NCBI GenBank assembly: GCA_035301545.1
Contig: DATGUA010000038.1
Location: forward strand, 1-46,382
From: DATGUA01 sp035301545
Lineage (GTDB): Bacteria; Bacillota; Clostridia; Tissierellales; Tissierellaceae
Reading direction: 5' to 3'
DNA: 46,382 bases
The position numbers and the translations under genes were made by a program. Below, one piece after another: positions 1 through 8,416 of this stretch. Each line of letters starts with the position of its first letter. Position 1 is the first letter of the stretch. A model generated the notes under the pieces. It was not told the DNA's origin. It saw only the letters and a list, made by a program, of their open reading frames with translations, and searched no databases.

Positions 1-67
1 TGAATAGAGTATAAATTAAATTTATATTTATTAATTATTTTGGAGATACTAATTATGGGTGATAAAT

Positions 68-493
68 ATGATTAAAAAAGTGTTTATAACATTATTTTTA
101 TGTATCATACTTCTTCATCCCCAATTTATCCATGCTGACAACTCTTATGATATTGAAATCTTTGATCCTCAAGAAAATAAAGTAGTAAAAACTGTTGAGC
201 CAAATCAAGAAATCAATAATAAAGTTAAAGATTGGATAAATAAAATAGAGGAAGTCTATCAAAGCATTAATCCTATGCCAGATAATGGATATGCTATTAG
301 ATTTCCAATAGAATCTTCTATTCATATTCAAAATAGATGGATAGATGAAAATGTAAAAGAAGTATATCTCACTATTCCTGAAAATGATGATCCTTGTTTA
401 ATAATTTTTGGTAGAGGAAATCAACCAAATTTTTTTGAGTTCCCTGGCCAAATAGACGAACTATCAAAACTATTAGGATTTCAATTAAAGTAA
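68..493 (+). CDS. Small secreted protein of unknown function
   Basis: I do not recognise this family. The frame opens at a GTG at 59, but the ATG at 68 is the better start because it is preceded by GGGTG at 57-61 with six bases of spacing. The product of about 141 residues begins with a classical signal peptide: Lys-Lys, a hydrophobic run to about residue 20, then a likely cleavage after HA near residue 24. The mature part is acidic and hydrophilic, with no cysteine pair, lipobox or membrane helix apparent. It is therefore probably exported and soluble. A long inverted repeat follows as terminator, so it is likely transcribed alone or as the last gene of something upstream of the window. Real gene: fairly sure. 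Function: unknown. Confidence 0.7.
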   Translation: MIKKVFITLFLCIILLHPQFIHADNSYDIEIFDPQENKVVKTVEPNQEINNKVKDWINKIEEVYQSINPMPDNGYAIRFPIESSIHIQNRWIDENVKEVYLTIPENDDPCLIIFGRGNQPNFFEFPGQIDELSKLLGFQLK

Positions 494-509
494 GATATCT
501 TCTTATTAT

Positions 510-555
510 AATAATATTAAAGAGAATCTAAGATTAGATTCTCTTTAATATTATT
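510..555. terminator. Bidirectional terminator
   Basis: Near-perfect inverted repeat with 22-base arms (510-531 and 534-555), containing AGAGAATCTAA and its complement. It sits between the convergent ends of the secreted-protein gene and the DUF2007 gene. Confidence 0.8.
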
Positions 556-790
556 ATGTTCCTGGAAAATTATCTAAGATTTCTTTAGCTTTATCATATG
601 CTGATTCTTCAACTAATATATCTGTCGGATATACCGAGGTTCCACCGATTACTTTCATGTACTCACTATTTCCTCTTCCTTTTAATACATAAGGTATATT
701 TTCACAATTTAATAAACTTTTAATTATGGATAATTTACAATCATCATTAGTACTTTTCAAAATAATTAATTCTAGTTTTTTAGTTTTCAT
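554..790 (-). CDS. DUF2007 family protein
   Basis: A 78-residue soluble protein resembling the DUF2007 (putative signal transducing) family. It has a short beta-alpha-beta fold with a hydrophobic strand (LELIILKST), a helix ending in LLNCENIPYVL, and the family-like C-terminal part in which a valine/leucine strand (DILVEE) is followed by a helix AYDKAKEILDNF. The frame extends to a GTG at 799, but that GTG lies inside the GAGGTGA ribosome binding site, so the ATG at 790 is the start. The biochemical role of the family is not established. The gene stands alone, convergent with the secreted-protein gene and downstream of the RelA/SpoT-domain gene on the same strand. Confidence 0.7.
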   Translation of the reverse strand: MKTKKLELIILKSTNDDCKLSIIKSLLNCENIPYVLKGRGNSEYMKVIGGTSVYPTDILVEESAYDKAKEILDNFPGT

Positions 791-841
791 AAGTTTCACC
801 TCATAATAGATATACCCTGTTTACAAATTATTCCACAATTA

Positions 842-2185
842 TTATTCATGTTTTAATAGATTTCTTAGTATATAATCTTTTTTATCTAGCCATTCATTGT
901 AATTATCTATACTATTTAAAAACCTTCTAATTTCCCAATTTAATTTATTTATATTACATTCATTGATAAAGTTTATATCAATGTCACTGCTAAAATTGTC
1001 TCCTATAGCATCTAAAATTTTATTTTTAATTTCTTCTTTTTCTTTTTGTGACATTCCTTTATTTTTGAGATTATTCTCTATTTCTTCACAAAATAAATAT
1101 CTTAAATATATTAAGAAGTCTTCAAAGTCTTCTGCATTAGTTCCCTCTTCAATTTCAAATATTATTTTAAAAAACAAATTCCATCTAAAGTCTTTATTTA
1201 TAATTTCTAAGATCTTATTTCCTATCTTTCTAGTAAAATCGTCATTAAAAAATATCTCTCTTTCAAAATCTATATGATTATTAAAATAGATTTCACTATC
1301 TCCGATATCAGTTAACCTATTTAATACCCTTAAGAAATTATCACTATAATTTTCCAATCCTTTATCTCTATCTCTCATAAATATATAATTTACTATCACA
1401 TCTGTTGACTTCTTTAGATCTATTACAAATCCTAATTCTTGCCTTACTTTAGTAGTATATATATCATGTATAATCTTAGATAATTGAGACTTTAATTGGG
1501 TCTCTTTATTAGCTGAATTACTTGCATCCATTCCATTTACATGATTGAAGACTAACATTAGCTGTCTATCTATCATAGATAAATTATCTTTTATAGAAGA
1601 CATAATATCTCTAAAGAAATCTTCTGTTAATATATAATTAAAATTCTTGTATAAAACTCTGTGGTCTATTTCTCCCCAAAATATATTTACTAAAGACTTT
1701 ATTTGAAGTTCAAAGTTCACTTCTATATCATCTCTTTTATATTTACCATCTATTTTATAGATTTCAAATCCATTTTTTTGAATTTGTGGTTGTTTATCGT
1801 CTAACTTTAGTAAAATAGCTGAATTTAAAGGATTAGAATAATATCCATCTTCTTCTCTTGTTTTAAATAATTTCACCACATCATTGTATATCTTTTTTTC
1901 ATCTTCTATAAATCTACATTCTATCCTAAAACCTATTAAGTCTGATAAATTTTGTAATAGATTTTCTGGTGTTTCGTATTTTACATAAAAATTGTACCTT
2001 AGAATTTTTTCTCTAAGACTTTCTTTAGACTTTACCCTATAATTTACATTTAAAAAGTGATCTTTAATAAAAAAACTATCATTGAAAAACTTTTCTAGTT
2101 CTTCTGCAACTCTGTTTAATGTATCTGATTTCTCATCAAGTAATTTTAATGTATCATCAATAAAATCAAAAAGCTCTAACTTCAT
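842..2185 (-). CDS. RelA/SpoT-domain protein (putative alarmone synthetase)
   Basis: A protein of 447 residues. Its N-terminal half carries a RelA/SpoT nucleotidyltransferase-like domain: a basic substrate segment (YRVKSKESLREKI), the core strand LSDLIGFRIECRF near residue 80, and the motif ELQIKSLVNIFWGEIDHRVLY near residue 160, matching the E-x-Q...W-x-E-x-x-H signature of the family. There is no HD hydrolase domain and no TGS/ACT regulatory region. Instead a charged helical C-terminal extension of about 230 residues follows. The start is set at 2185 because AGGGGG stands six bases upstream; the longer frame to 2212 includes this site. It may make (p)ppGpp, or may be a member that modifies another nucleotide or RNA (toxSAS-like). 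The domain is clear; the product is inference. Confidence 0.7.
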   Translation of the reverse strand: MKLELFDFIDDTLKLLDEKSDTLNRVAEELEKFFNDSFFIKDHFLNVNYRVKSKESLREKILRYNFYVKYETPENLLQNLSDLIGFRIECRFIEDEKKIYNDVVKLFKTREEDGYYSNPLNSAILLKLDDKQPQIQKNGFEIYKIDGKYKRDDIEVNFELQIKSLVNIFWGEIDHRVLYKNFNYILTEDFFRDIMSSIKDNLSMIDRQLMLVFNHVNGMDASNSANKETQLKSQLSKIIHDIYTTKVRQELGFVIDLKKSTDVIVNYIFMRDRDKGLENYSDNFLRVLNRLTDIGDSEIYFNNHIDFEREIFFNDDFTRKIGNKILEIINKDFRWNLFFKIIFEIEEGTNAEDFEDFLIYLRYLFCEEIENNLKNKGMSQKEKEEIKNKILDAIGDNFSSDIDINFINECNINKLNWEIRRFLNSIDNYNEWLDKKDYILRNLLKHE

Positions 2186-2543
2186 ATAATTCCCCCTTGA
2201 AATCACTTTCAATCTAATTATACCATAAGTGAACCTTTTTTAAATTAAATTATTATATTCTGTATCCTTTAAATTTCTATTATAATCTTAATATTTATCC
2301 CCTTTTATTACTCCTCTTTTCCTAGAAATATAATTATTTAATTTATCTATTGAGATAAAATCTCTTTTAATATTGGTCTTGTTTTAATTATATTTTATAT
2401 TTCTTCTATACTAGAACTAAGAGATTATATTTCTAACAAGTATTGTTATATATGTAAATAAAAGGGGTATAAAATGTTATTAATAATAACAAGATAGAAT
2501 ATAAAGAATTTTAGTATCTAGCATATATAAGAGAGGGATGACT
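2186..2543. other. Divergent intergenic region
   Basis: About 360 bases of AT-rich sequence between two divergently transcribed genes. A TATAAT hexamer on the minus strand (2217-2222) could serve the RelA/SpoT-domain gene. The plus strand has several AT-rich candidates before 2530, none convincing. I see no RNA gene, repeat or conserved riboswitch and no interrupted reading frame. Confidence 0.5.
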
Positions 2544-3686
2544 ATGAATTATAAATCAAAAAGAATGAAAGAATTTATGTTTTTAATTACTTTTGGAATT
2601 ATATTAATGTGGTTTTTCTATAATTTTGATGTAGTATTAAATATTGGAGGTAATATTTTAGGGATGCTAAAACCTTTTATTATTGGTTTTGGAATTGCAT
2701 ATTTATTTAACCGACCAATGGTGTTTATTGAAAAGAAATTACTTAAAAAGCTTCCTAACAAATGGCGTCGTCCTTTAAGTTACCTTTTAACATTGATTTT
2801 ATTTATATTAATAATTTTTACTCTATTATTTATGGCAATTCCAGAACTTGTAGATACTGTTGAAGATTTGGCCAATCAGATGCCAAAATATATTTCAAAT
2901 CTAGAAAATTTTGCTGAGACAAAGTTTGGATCTAATCCTCAATTAGTAGAAAAAATTAAATCTTTAAATTGGGAAAGCTTTGAATCTAAAGCTATATCAT
3001 CTTTACAAGATAGGTGGAAATCCTGGGCACAAAATACTTTTTCTTTTGCTTCTTCTATAATAGGTAGCTTTTTAACCTTTGGATTAGCATTTGTGTTCTC
3101 AGTATATGCTTTACTTGAAAAAGAAAAATTAATTTTACAAACAAAAGAATTATTATTAGCAGCTTTACCTGAAAGAATAGCATTAAAATTTTTTCATATT
3201 GGTAGACTGTCAGATGAAGCTTTTGGAGGATTTTTATCTGGTAAACTAAGAGAGTCATTAGTTATTATTACATTGTTTTTTGTAGTTATGAAAATATTTA
3301 AATTCCCATATGCCTTATTAATTAGCTCAATGATTGGTATTTTAACATTAATCCCTTGGTTTGGTGCATTTATCGGGTTTGCACTTAGTTTTCTATTAAT
3401 TTTAGTTGTGGATATAAAAATGGCATTTTGGTTTATCGTAGTATTTACAGCTTTATATCACATTGAAGGAGATTTCATATATCCAATAGTAGTAGGAAAA
3501 GCTTCAGGACTTTCTTCTATATGGATATTTGTAGCTGGAATTATTGGAGGAAGTATTGGAGGATTAGCTGGAATATTACTTTCTATTCCAATATTCTCTG
3601 TATTAGCTACTTTACTTTCTGAGTGGGTAAATAAACGGCTTAAATCAAAAAATATATCAGATATATCAAATATATCTGATGAATAA
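2544..3686 (+). CDS. AI-2E family (PerM/TqsA-like) membrane permease
   Basis: A polytopic membrane protein of 380 residues with the architecture of the AI-2E transporter family (formerly UPF0118). Two N-terminal helices are separated by PFIIGFGIAYLFNRP, followed by a helix, a cytoplasmic/extracellular amphipathic region (residues about 100-160), then a C-terminal bundle. That bundle includes PYALLISSMIGILTLIPWFGAFIG and the family-typical stretch with EGDFIYPIVVGKASGLSS and a final GG-rich helix. Family members export quorum signals or act as ion antiporters; which applies here cannot be read from sequence. The ATG at 2538 touches GAGAGGG, so the ATG at 2544, six bases away, is the likely start. 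The C-terminus has a small repeat (ISDISNISDE). Confidence 0.85.
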   Translation: MNYKSKRMKEFMFLITFGIILMWFFYNFDVVLNIGGNILGMLKPFIIGFGIAYLFNRPMVFIEKKLLKKLPNKWRRPLSYLLTLILFILIIFTLLFMAIPELVDTVEDLANQMPKYISNLENFAETKFGSNPQLVEKIKSLNWESFESKAISSLQDRWKSWAQNTFSFASSIIGSFLTFGLAFVFSVYALLEKEKLILQTKELLLAALPERIALKFFHIGRLSDEAFGGFLSGKLRESLVIITLFFVVMKIFKFPYALLISSMIGILTLIPWFGAFIGFALSFLLILVVDIKMAFWFIVVFTALYHIEGDFIYPIVVGKASGLSSIWIFVAGIIGGSIGGLAGILLSIPIFSVLATLLSEWVNKRLKSKNISDISNISDE

Positions 3687-3711
3687 ATTTAAAAATAATT
3701 TAAAATATTCT

Positions 3712-3765
3712 AAGCACCTTTATTCCAAAATTATAAATGTTTTCAAATTATAAAGGTGCTTTAAT
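3712..3765. terminator. Bidirectional terminator
   Basis: AAGCACCTTTAT (3712-3723) pairs with ATAAAGGTGCTT (3750-3761), followed by T-rich sequence. It lies between convergent genes. Confidence 0.75.
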
Positions 3766-3780
3766 TTGATTTTATACTTA

Positions 3781-4212
3781 TCATAATAAATCTTTTAATC
3801 TTTTAATAGATTTTCTATCTTCTTCTAATATTTTACCTGCCATATCCCTTGACCTGTCATCAAGATCCCCTCTTAAAACTTTTTCAGCCATATTAACTCC
3901 CTTAGTTTCCCCATTAATAGCTTTTTCAATAATTTCAATATCATCTACTTTTAAACCTAAATCCATATTAACCATAATATCACCCATTTTTCCTCTCATT
4001 CCAAGGTTTTCATCTGGCTGTCCTTCTATATCTTGTATATAATGAGCTAAATTATCAATATTTTCTCTATGTTGCTTTTGAATCTCTTGAAAAATTTGTT
4101 TTATATCTTCATTTTCTAGTTTGAATATAAAATTATTAAAACTTTCCACAGCCATATACTCACCTTGTAATAATTCATTCAGTGATTTTATTGTTTCTGA
4201 ATTGTTATCCAA
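3781..4212 (-). CDS. Ferritin-like DUF2383 protein
   Basis: A helical protein of 143 residues with a four-helix-bundle pattern typical of DUF2383/PA2169-like proteins: an N-terminal SETIKSLNELLQGEYMAVESFN, a second helix with FQEIQKQHRENIDNLAHYI, a central GKMGDIMVNM segment, and two closing helices. Glutamate and histidine residues at E18, E23 and in QKQH-REN and HYI could form a metal site as in ferritin-like proteins, though I cannot confirm full ligand conservation. No signal peptide or membrane segment is present, so it is cytoplasmic. Related proteins occur in many spore formers and anaerobes without a defined role. It is monocistronic, bounded by terminators on both sides. Confidence 0.7.
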   Translation of the reverse strand: MDNNSETIKSLNELLQGEYMAVESFNNFIFKLENEDIKQIFQEIQKQHRENIDNLAHYIQDIEGQPDENLGMRGKMGDIMVNMDLGLKVDDIEIIEKAINGETKGVNMAEKVLRGDLDDRSRDMAGKILEEDRKSIKRLKDLL

Positions 4213-4290
4213 TTTATTTCCTCCCTAATAAAAAAATATGTTCTATATATTTACTTTTCCACCAAGTTTATTTTTTGATACATTTTTTCA

Positions 4291-4324
4291 TTATAAAAAG
4301 GGCCAATATCGGCCCTTTTTATAA
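4291..4324. terminator. Terminator of the nqr operon
   Basis: A perfect 14-base inverted repeat, TTATAAAAAGGGCC and its complement, with a six-base loop (4305-4310) and A/T tracts on both sides, immediately after nqrF. It probably works in both directions. Confidence 0.9.
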
Positions 4325-4332
4325 TTTGTTTT

Positions 4333-5430
4333 CTAGAATTTATCAAAGTATATTAAATCTTCTGGTATTCCTTTTTTAGTTAAAACATCTACTACTGAGT
4401 CTATCATTGGTTCACTTCCACATAGATAAGCTTCTTTATCTTCTGCCTCCATTAGAAGTTCCTCTAAAGCATTATTGACTCTACCTTTGAATCCATCCCA
4501 ATTATGCTCTTCTGTTACTCTAGATAAGCAAGGTATAAATTCAAAATCATATAAAGTATCTTCCATCTCTTCAAAATAGTCTAACATAAATAGATCTTCT
4601 GGTGTTTTAGCTCCAAAATAAAATTTAGCTTTTCTTTCAATATTATTTTCTTTCATATAATTTAGTATAGAAAGAATAGGCGCTACTCCTGTACCTACTG
4701 CAACTAATATCATTTCTCTATCATTATCTTGATAATAAAAGTCTCCATATGGTCCATTTAGATTAACTGCATCATTGGGATTTAAATGATGATGAACATA
4801 AGTAGTTGCTACTCCTTCAGGTACATAGCCAATTATTAAATCTATGAATGTCTTTTCAGATGGTGATGATGCAATAGAATAAGCTCGATAAACTTCTTCG
4901 TCATTTCCTTCATATAATGGTGCTTTTAATTGCATATATTGTCCTGCTTTAAAATTTACTTCTTGTCCTTTTGGTAGTTTGATTCTTATAGATTTTATTA
5001 TTGAAGTTAAATCTGTAATATCTCCAACCACAGCATCATATTCTTTAACATTAAATAATTCCTCTGGGATTTCTATTTGAATATCTTCTTTTACTTTACA
5101 TTGACAAGATAACCTTACATTATTCTCTTGTTCTTTATCAGTTAAAAATGGTAATTCTGTAGCTAATGTTGGTCCTCCACCTTCATGAATTTGTACTTTG
5201 CAATAACCACAAGTACCTTTTCCACCACAAGCAGAGGGAATAAATATCTTCTCATCTATTAAAGTAGATAAAAGTGTATTACCACCTTCTATTGTAAATT
5301 GTTTATCATTATTTATAGTCATTTGGACTTCACCATAATCACCTATAGTTTTATCAGCTAAGGTTAATAATAAAGCAAATACAGCTGATATTCCTGTCAG
5401 TGAAAATGTAGTCATTAAAATTTCACTCAT
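4333..5430 (-). CDS. nqrF: Na+-translocating NADH:quinone reductase-like subunit F
   Basis: The electron-input subunit of a sodium-pumping NADH:quinone reductase. It has 365 residues. A single N-terminal membrane helix (about 5-25) is followed by a plant-type 2Fe-2S domain with C68-x5-C74-x2-C77 and C109, then a ferredoxin-reductase module. The FAD motif is R182-A-Y-S185, and GPYGDF follows near 226. The NAD pocket is AVGTGVAP near 244-251, and the protein ends in an aromatic YFDKF, all as in NqrF. It is the last gene of the operon, 12 bases after nqrE, and is followed by a strong terminator. Rnf complexes use RnfB/RnfC here instead, so this subunit marks the cluster as Nqr-type. Start: ATG preceded by GGGGGG. 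Confidence 0.93.
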   Translation of the reverse strand: MSEILMTTFSLTGISAVFALLLTLADKTIGDYGEVQMTINNDKQFTIEGGNTLLSTLIDEKIFIPSACGGKGTCGYCKVQIHEGGGPTLATELPFLTDKEQENNVRLSCQCKVKEDIQIEIPEELFNVKEYDAVVGDITDLTSIIKSIRIKLPKGQEVNFKAGQYMQLKAPLYEGNDEEVYRAYSIASSPSEKTFIDLIIGYVPEGVATTYVHHHLNPNDAVNLNGPYGDFYYQDNDREMILVAVGTGVAPILSILNYMKENNIERKAKFYFGAKTPEDLFMLDYFEEMEDTLYDFEFIPCLSRVTEEHNWDGFKGRVNNALEELLMEAEDKEAYLCGSEPMIDSVVDVLTKKGIPEDLIYFDKF

Positions 5431-5442
5431 ATTTGTCCCCCC

Positions 5443-6033
5443 CTATTGAATTTGAACTATTCCTGAAAATCCTACAAAAGCTAATGCCATTAAGCCAGTA
5501 ATAATTAATGTAATTCCTGCTCCTTGTAAGCCTTTAGGTATAGGGGCATTTTTTATTCTTTGTCTTATTCCAGCCATTGCTACTATAGCTAAAGTCCATC
5601 CTATTCCTGATCCTAAACTAAATCCTATAGACTGCATAAATGTATAGTCACGAATAATCATAAATAAAGATACTCCCATAATGGCACAATTCACAGTTAT
5701 TAATGGTAAAAATATTCCTAATGCATAATAGAGATTAGGTAAATATTTTTCTAATACCATTTCTAATAATTGTACAAATGCTGCTATGCTCACTATGAAT
5801 ATTATAAATCTTAAGTACTCAATACCTAAAGGTACTAATACATAATGATAAAGTAAGTAATTTATTATAGTTGTAAATCCTAATACTACTGTAACAGCTT
5901 GACCTAATCCTAAAGCTGTCGGTATTTCTTTAGAAACTGATATGAAAGAACACATCCCTAGAAAATTAGATAGGATCATATTGTTTGTAAATATTGCTGC
6001 TATAAATATAATAAATGGATTTAATTCTATCAT
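5443..6033 (-). CDS. nqrE: Na+-NQR subunit E
   Basis: An integral membrane subunit of 196 residues with six hydrophobic helices, homologous to NqrE/RnfA. It carries the conserved cysteines C28 (in FLGMCSFISV) and C116 (in TVNCAIMG). In this family these, with the two of NqrD, hold the intramembrane iron centre. It overlaps the end of nqrD by four bases, implying translational coupling. It takes part in electron transfer across the membrane from the NqrF 2Fe-2S cluster to FMN in NqrC. Confidence 0.93.
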   Translation of the reverse strand: MIELNPFIIFIAAIFTNNMILSNFLGMCSFISVSKEIPTALGLGQAVTVVLGFTTIINYLLYHYVLVPLGIEYLRFIIFIVSIAAFVQLLEMVLEKYLPNLYYALGIFLPLITVNCAIMGVSLFMIIRDYTFMQSIGFSLGSGIGWTLAIVAMAGIRQRIKNAPIPKGLQGAGITLIITGLMALAFVGFSGIVQIQ

Positions 6034-6665
6034 TTCGCCACCTCTTTAACACCTGTATTTTCTTCTTCCTCTACATTTTGTATACTATGGGCTACCCAAA
6101 TTATAATAGCTAAAAGGAAGAAAGCTGCTGGAGGCATTACCATTATACTCCAAGGAGTCCACCAATCACCAAGTACCTGTACTCCAAACAATGTTCCAAA
6201 ACCCATAAGTTCTCTAAAAAATGCAATAATTAGTAAGATAATAGTATATCCTACACCAGATGCTACACCATCTAAGAAAGAAGGAATTGGCGGATTTTGT
6301 TGTGCATATGCTTCTGCTCTACCCATAATAATACAGTTAGTAATAATTAAACCAACATAAGGTCCTAAAGCCTTACTCATTTCTGGTAAATAAGCTTTTA
6401 AAAATATATCTACCATTATTACATATGCTGATATAATCAATACTTGAACCATCATTCTAATATGTTTAGGTGTAAATTGTCTGATAAGAGAAATTGTAAA
6501 AGAAGAAAGAGCAGTAACAAATATTAATCCTAATCCCATAATTAATGAATTTAACATTAGATTAGTTACAGCCAATGCTGAACATATACCTAATATTTGT
6601 ATAAAAACTGGATTATCTTCCCAAACACCCATTGAAAATATCTTTTTAATACCACTTTTAGTCAT
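6030..6665 (-). CDS. nqrD: Na+-NQR subunit D
   Basis: A membrane subunit of 211 residues, homologous to NqrD/RnfE and the pseudo-symmetric partner of NqrE. The conserved cysteines are C28 (ILGICSALAVTN) and C111 (IITNCIIMGRAEAYA). The second motif, NCIIMGRAEA, is diagnostic. Six hydrophobic segments are visible. The C-terminal tail is charged (EEEENTG). The gene lies three bases after nqrC and overlaps nqrE. Confidence 0.93.
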   Translation of the reverse strand: MTKSGIKKIFSMGVWEDNPVFIQILGICSALAVTNLMLNSLIMGLGLIFVTALSSFTISLIRQFTPKHIRMMVQVLIISAYVIMVDIFLKAYLPEMSKALGPYVGLIITNCIIMGRAEAYAQQNPPIPSFLDGVASGVGYTIILLIIAFFRELMGFGTLFGVQVLGDWWTPWSIMVMPPAAFFLLAIIIWVAHSIQNVEEEENTGVKEVAK

Positions 6666-6668
6666 TGA

Positions 6669-7271
6669 CTATTCCACCTCTCCTTCTTCAATAAATTTAA
6701 GTATATCTTTATTTAAAAAATCTCTTACTGATTCAGAAGTAAGGGTAGCACCAGTAATAGCATCTACATTTCCACCTGATGATGGTCTATAAATAATATA
6801 ATTTCCCTCATCTGCTGAAGATATATCTATATCTCTAAATTGTCCTTTATATTCCTCTTCTGAAATCCTACCACCTAATCCTGGTGTTTCAGAATGTTCT
6901 ATAAATTCTAATCCTAATATATGTTCTAAATCTGCAGATATACCTACATAAGCATCTATACTACCCCATAATCCTGCTCCTCCTGTTGGAATAGCATATC
7001 CTACTACTTCTCCATCCTTTTCTTGAATAAAGACTCTCTCTCCGTTTATTTTCTCTTCCTTTATATTTTCATCAAATGTTTTGTCTATATCTTCTGGTTC
7101 ATCTGATGGAGTTGGGATATCAAATACATATAATATTTTATCTTTTAATTCTATATCTTGTAAAAATTCTACTTTTTCAGCTGTACTATAATTTAAAGAG
7201 GCTAATACAAAAGTAAATAATGCTGTGATTATAGCCATAAATAAGATAGGGTAACTCCATGAATTCTTCAT
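6669..7271 (-). CDS. nqrC: Na+-NQR subunit C (FMN-carrying)
   Basis: An FMN-binding subunit of 200 residues. One N-terminal membrane helix (about 7-27) anchors an extracytoplasmic domain with the NqrC/RnfG landmarks GLWGSIDAYVGI, EHSETPGLGGRI and the flavinylation motif DAITGATLTS, where the threonine near 176 is the expected site of covalent FMN attachment by ApbE. No apbE gene is in this window. NqrC of Vibrio is about 260 residues, so this is a compact version. The gene overlaps nqrB by four bases (ATGA). Confidence 0.93.
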   Translation of the reverse strand: MKNSWSYPILFMAIITALFTFVLASLNYSTAEKVEFLQDIELKDKILYVFDIPTPSDEPEDIDKTFDENIKEEKINGERVFIQEKDGEVVGYAIPTGGAGLWGSIDAYVGISADLEHILGLEFIEHSETPGLGGRISEEEYKGQFRDIDISSADEGNYIIYRPSSGGNVDAITGATLTSESVRDFLNKDILKFIEEGEVE

Positions 7272-8248
7272 GCTGCAACCTCCTTATTCTCTTTTCTTTC
7301 TTTTCTATATTTTTTGTATGCTCTAACAGATTCATCTATTATTGGTGCAAATGTATTTCCTATTAAAATTGCAAACATCATTCCACCAGCAAATAAAGCA
7401 TATCCTCTAATGATTACAGTTACTACACCTATTATAATTCCATAAATCCATTTACCTTCTTTAGTTTTAGGTGATGATATAGGATCTGTAGCCATAAATA
7501 CTGTTCCAAATAAGAATCCTCCGGCTAATATCCCAAATAAAGGATTAGGAATTTGTGGATTTCCTATTATATATAATATAGTACTCAAAGAAATAAATCC
7601 TACAAAACATCCTGCCATAGTCTCCCAAGATGCTACTTTTTTATAAATTAGATATATTCCAGCTAGAATTATTAATATTGCACTAGTCTCACCTATAGAA
7701 CCGGCCACATTTCCTATTAATAAATCTTTAAAAGAAGTTAATGCTCCTGTTTCTCTAAATATTAACATCGGTGTCGCTTGAGATACTGCATCAATTCCCT
7801 CAGTTACATATGTAGTTAAAGCTCCTGGGAATTTTGATGCTGCTTTTGACCATTCGATAGTTAATGGTGCTGGGAAACTCACATAGACAAAGGCCCTTGC
7901 TACTAAAGCTGGATTGTATATATTTCTTGCAAATCCTCCAAATACTTCTTTTCCAAATACTACACCAAATATAATTCCTACTACTGCTATCCAATATGGT
8001 GTAGACGGTGGCAAGGTCATAGTATATAATATACAAGTTACTAAAACTGCCTCTGATACTTTTTTTCCGCTCTTCCTTTCAAAAATATACTCGGTTAAAA
8101 TTCCAAATATACTTACTACTAATAGGAGAGTTAAGGTTCTCCACCCAAAAAAATAGATCGAAGACAAAATTAATGGAATAAGAGAAATAATTACTGTTCT
8201 CATCATTTTTTGCTTCATAAATAAAGTTGATAATTTTTCATCAAACAA
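7268..8248 (-). CDS. nqrB: Na+-NQR subunit B
   Basis: The large membrane subunit, related to NqrB/RnfD, with about ten hydrophobic helices. The motif NIYNPALVARAF and the segment DAVSQATPM near 153-161 match the covalent FMN region, with Thr159 the likely attachment site; the usual Gly of S-G-A-T is Gln here. At 326 residues it is nearer to RnfD in length than to Vibrio NqrB (about 415), lacking the N-terminal extension. The start codon is TTG, seven bases after GGAGGTG. It is the first gene of the cluster. In classical nqr operons nqrA precedes nqrB; here a promoter does, and no nqrA is present in the window. Confidence 0.9.
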   Translation of the reverse strand: MFDEKLSTLFMKQKMMRTVIISLIPLILSSIYFFGWRTLTLLLVVSIFGILTEYIFERKSGKKVSEAVLVTCILYTMTLPPSTPYWIAVVGIIFGVVFGKEVFGGFARNIYNPALVARAFVYVSFPAPLTIEWSKAASKFPGALTTYVTEGIDAVSQATPMLIFRETGALTSFKDLLIGNVAGSIGETSAILIILAGIYLIYKKVASWETMAGCFVGFISLSTILYIIGNPQIPNPLFGILAGGFLFGTVFMATDPISSPKTKEGKWIYGIIIGVVTVIIRGYALFAGGMMFAILIGNTFAPIIDESVRAYKKYRKERKENKEVAA

Positions 8249-8280
8249 AAAACCACCTCCACATATATTATTTAATAAGT

Positions 8281-8309
8281 ATTATATCATTTTACTGTTC
8301 ACGATTCCA
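8281..8309 (-). promoter_or_regulatory. Probable nqr promoter
   Basis: On the minus strand an extended -10 (TGATATAAT; hexamer at 8281-8286) lies 17 bases from a weak -35 TGGAAT (8304-8309), about 35 bases before the nqrB start. Confidence 0.5.
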
Positions 8310-8373
8310 CATTTTTAGACAATTATTCATAATTTTCCATAAAAATACAAAACATATGGAATTTTAAACATAA

Positions 8374-8400
8374 CAAAAGAGGGTTTTTTAACCCTCTTAA
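8374..8400 (-). terminator. Terminator of the parvulin gene
   Basis: AAGAGGGTT and AACCCTCTT (8377-8385 and 8390-8398) with a four-base loop, followed on the minus strand by TTTTGTT. Confidence 0.85.
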
Positions 8401-8416
8401 ATTAATCTATTATGAA

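Noticed and set aside
55..75. ATG at 55 as a leader peptide or gene start
   Set aside because: It encodes only six codons before a stop and lies out of frame with the secreted protein.
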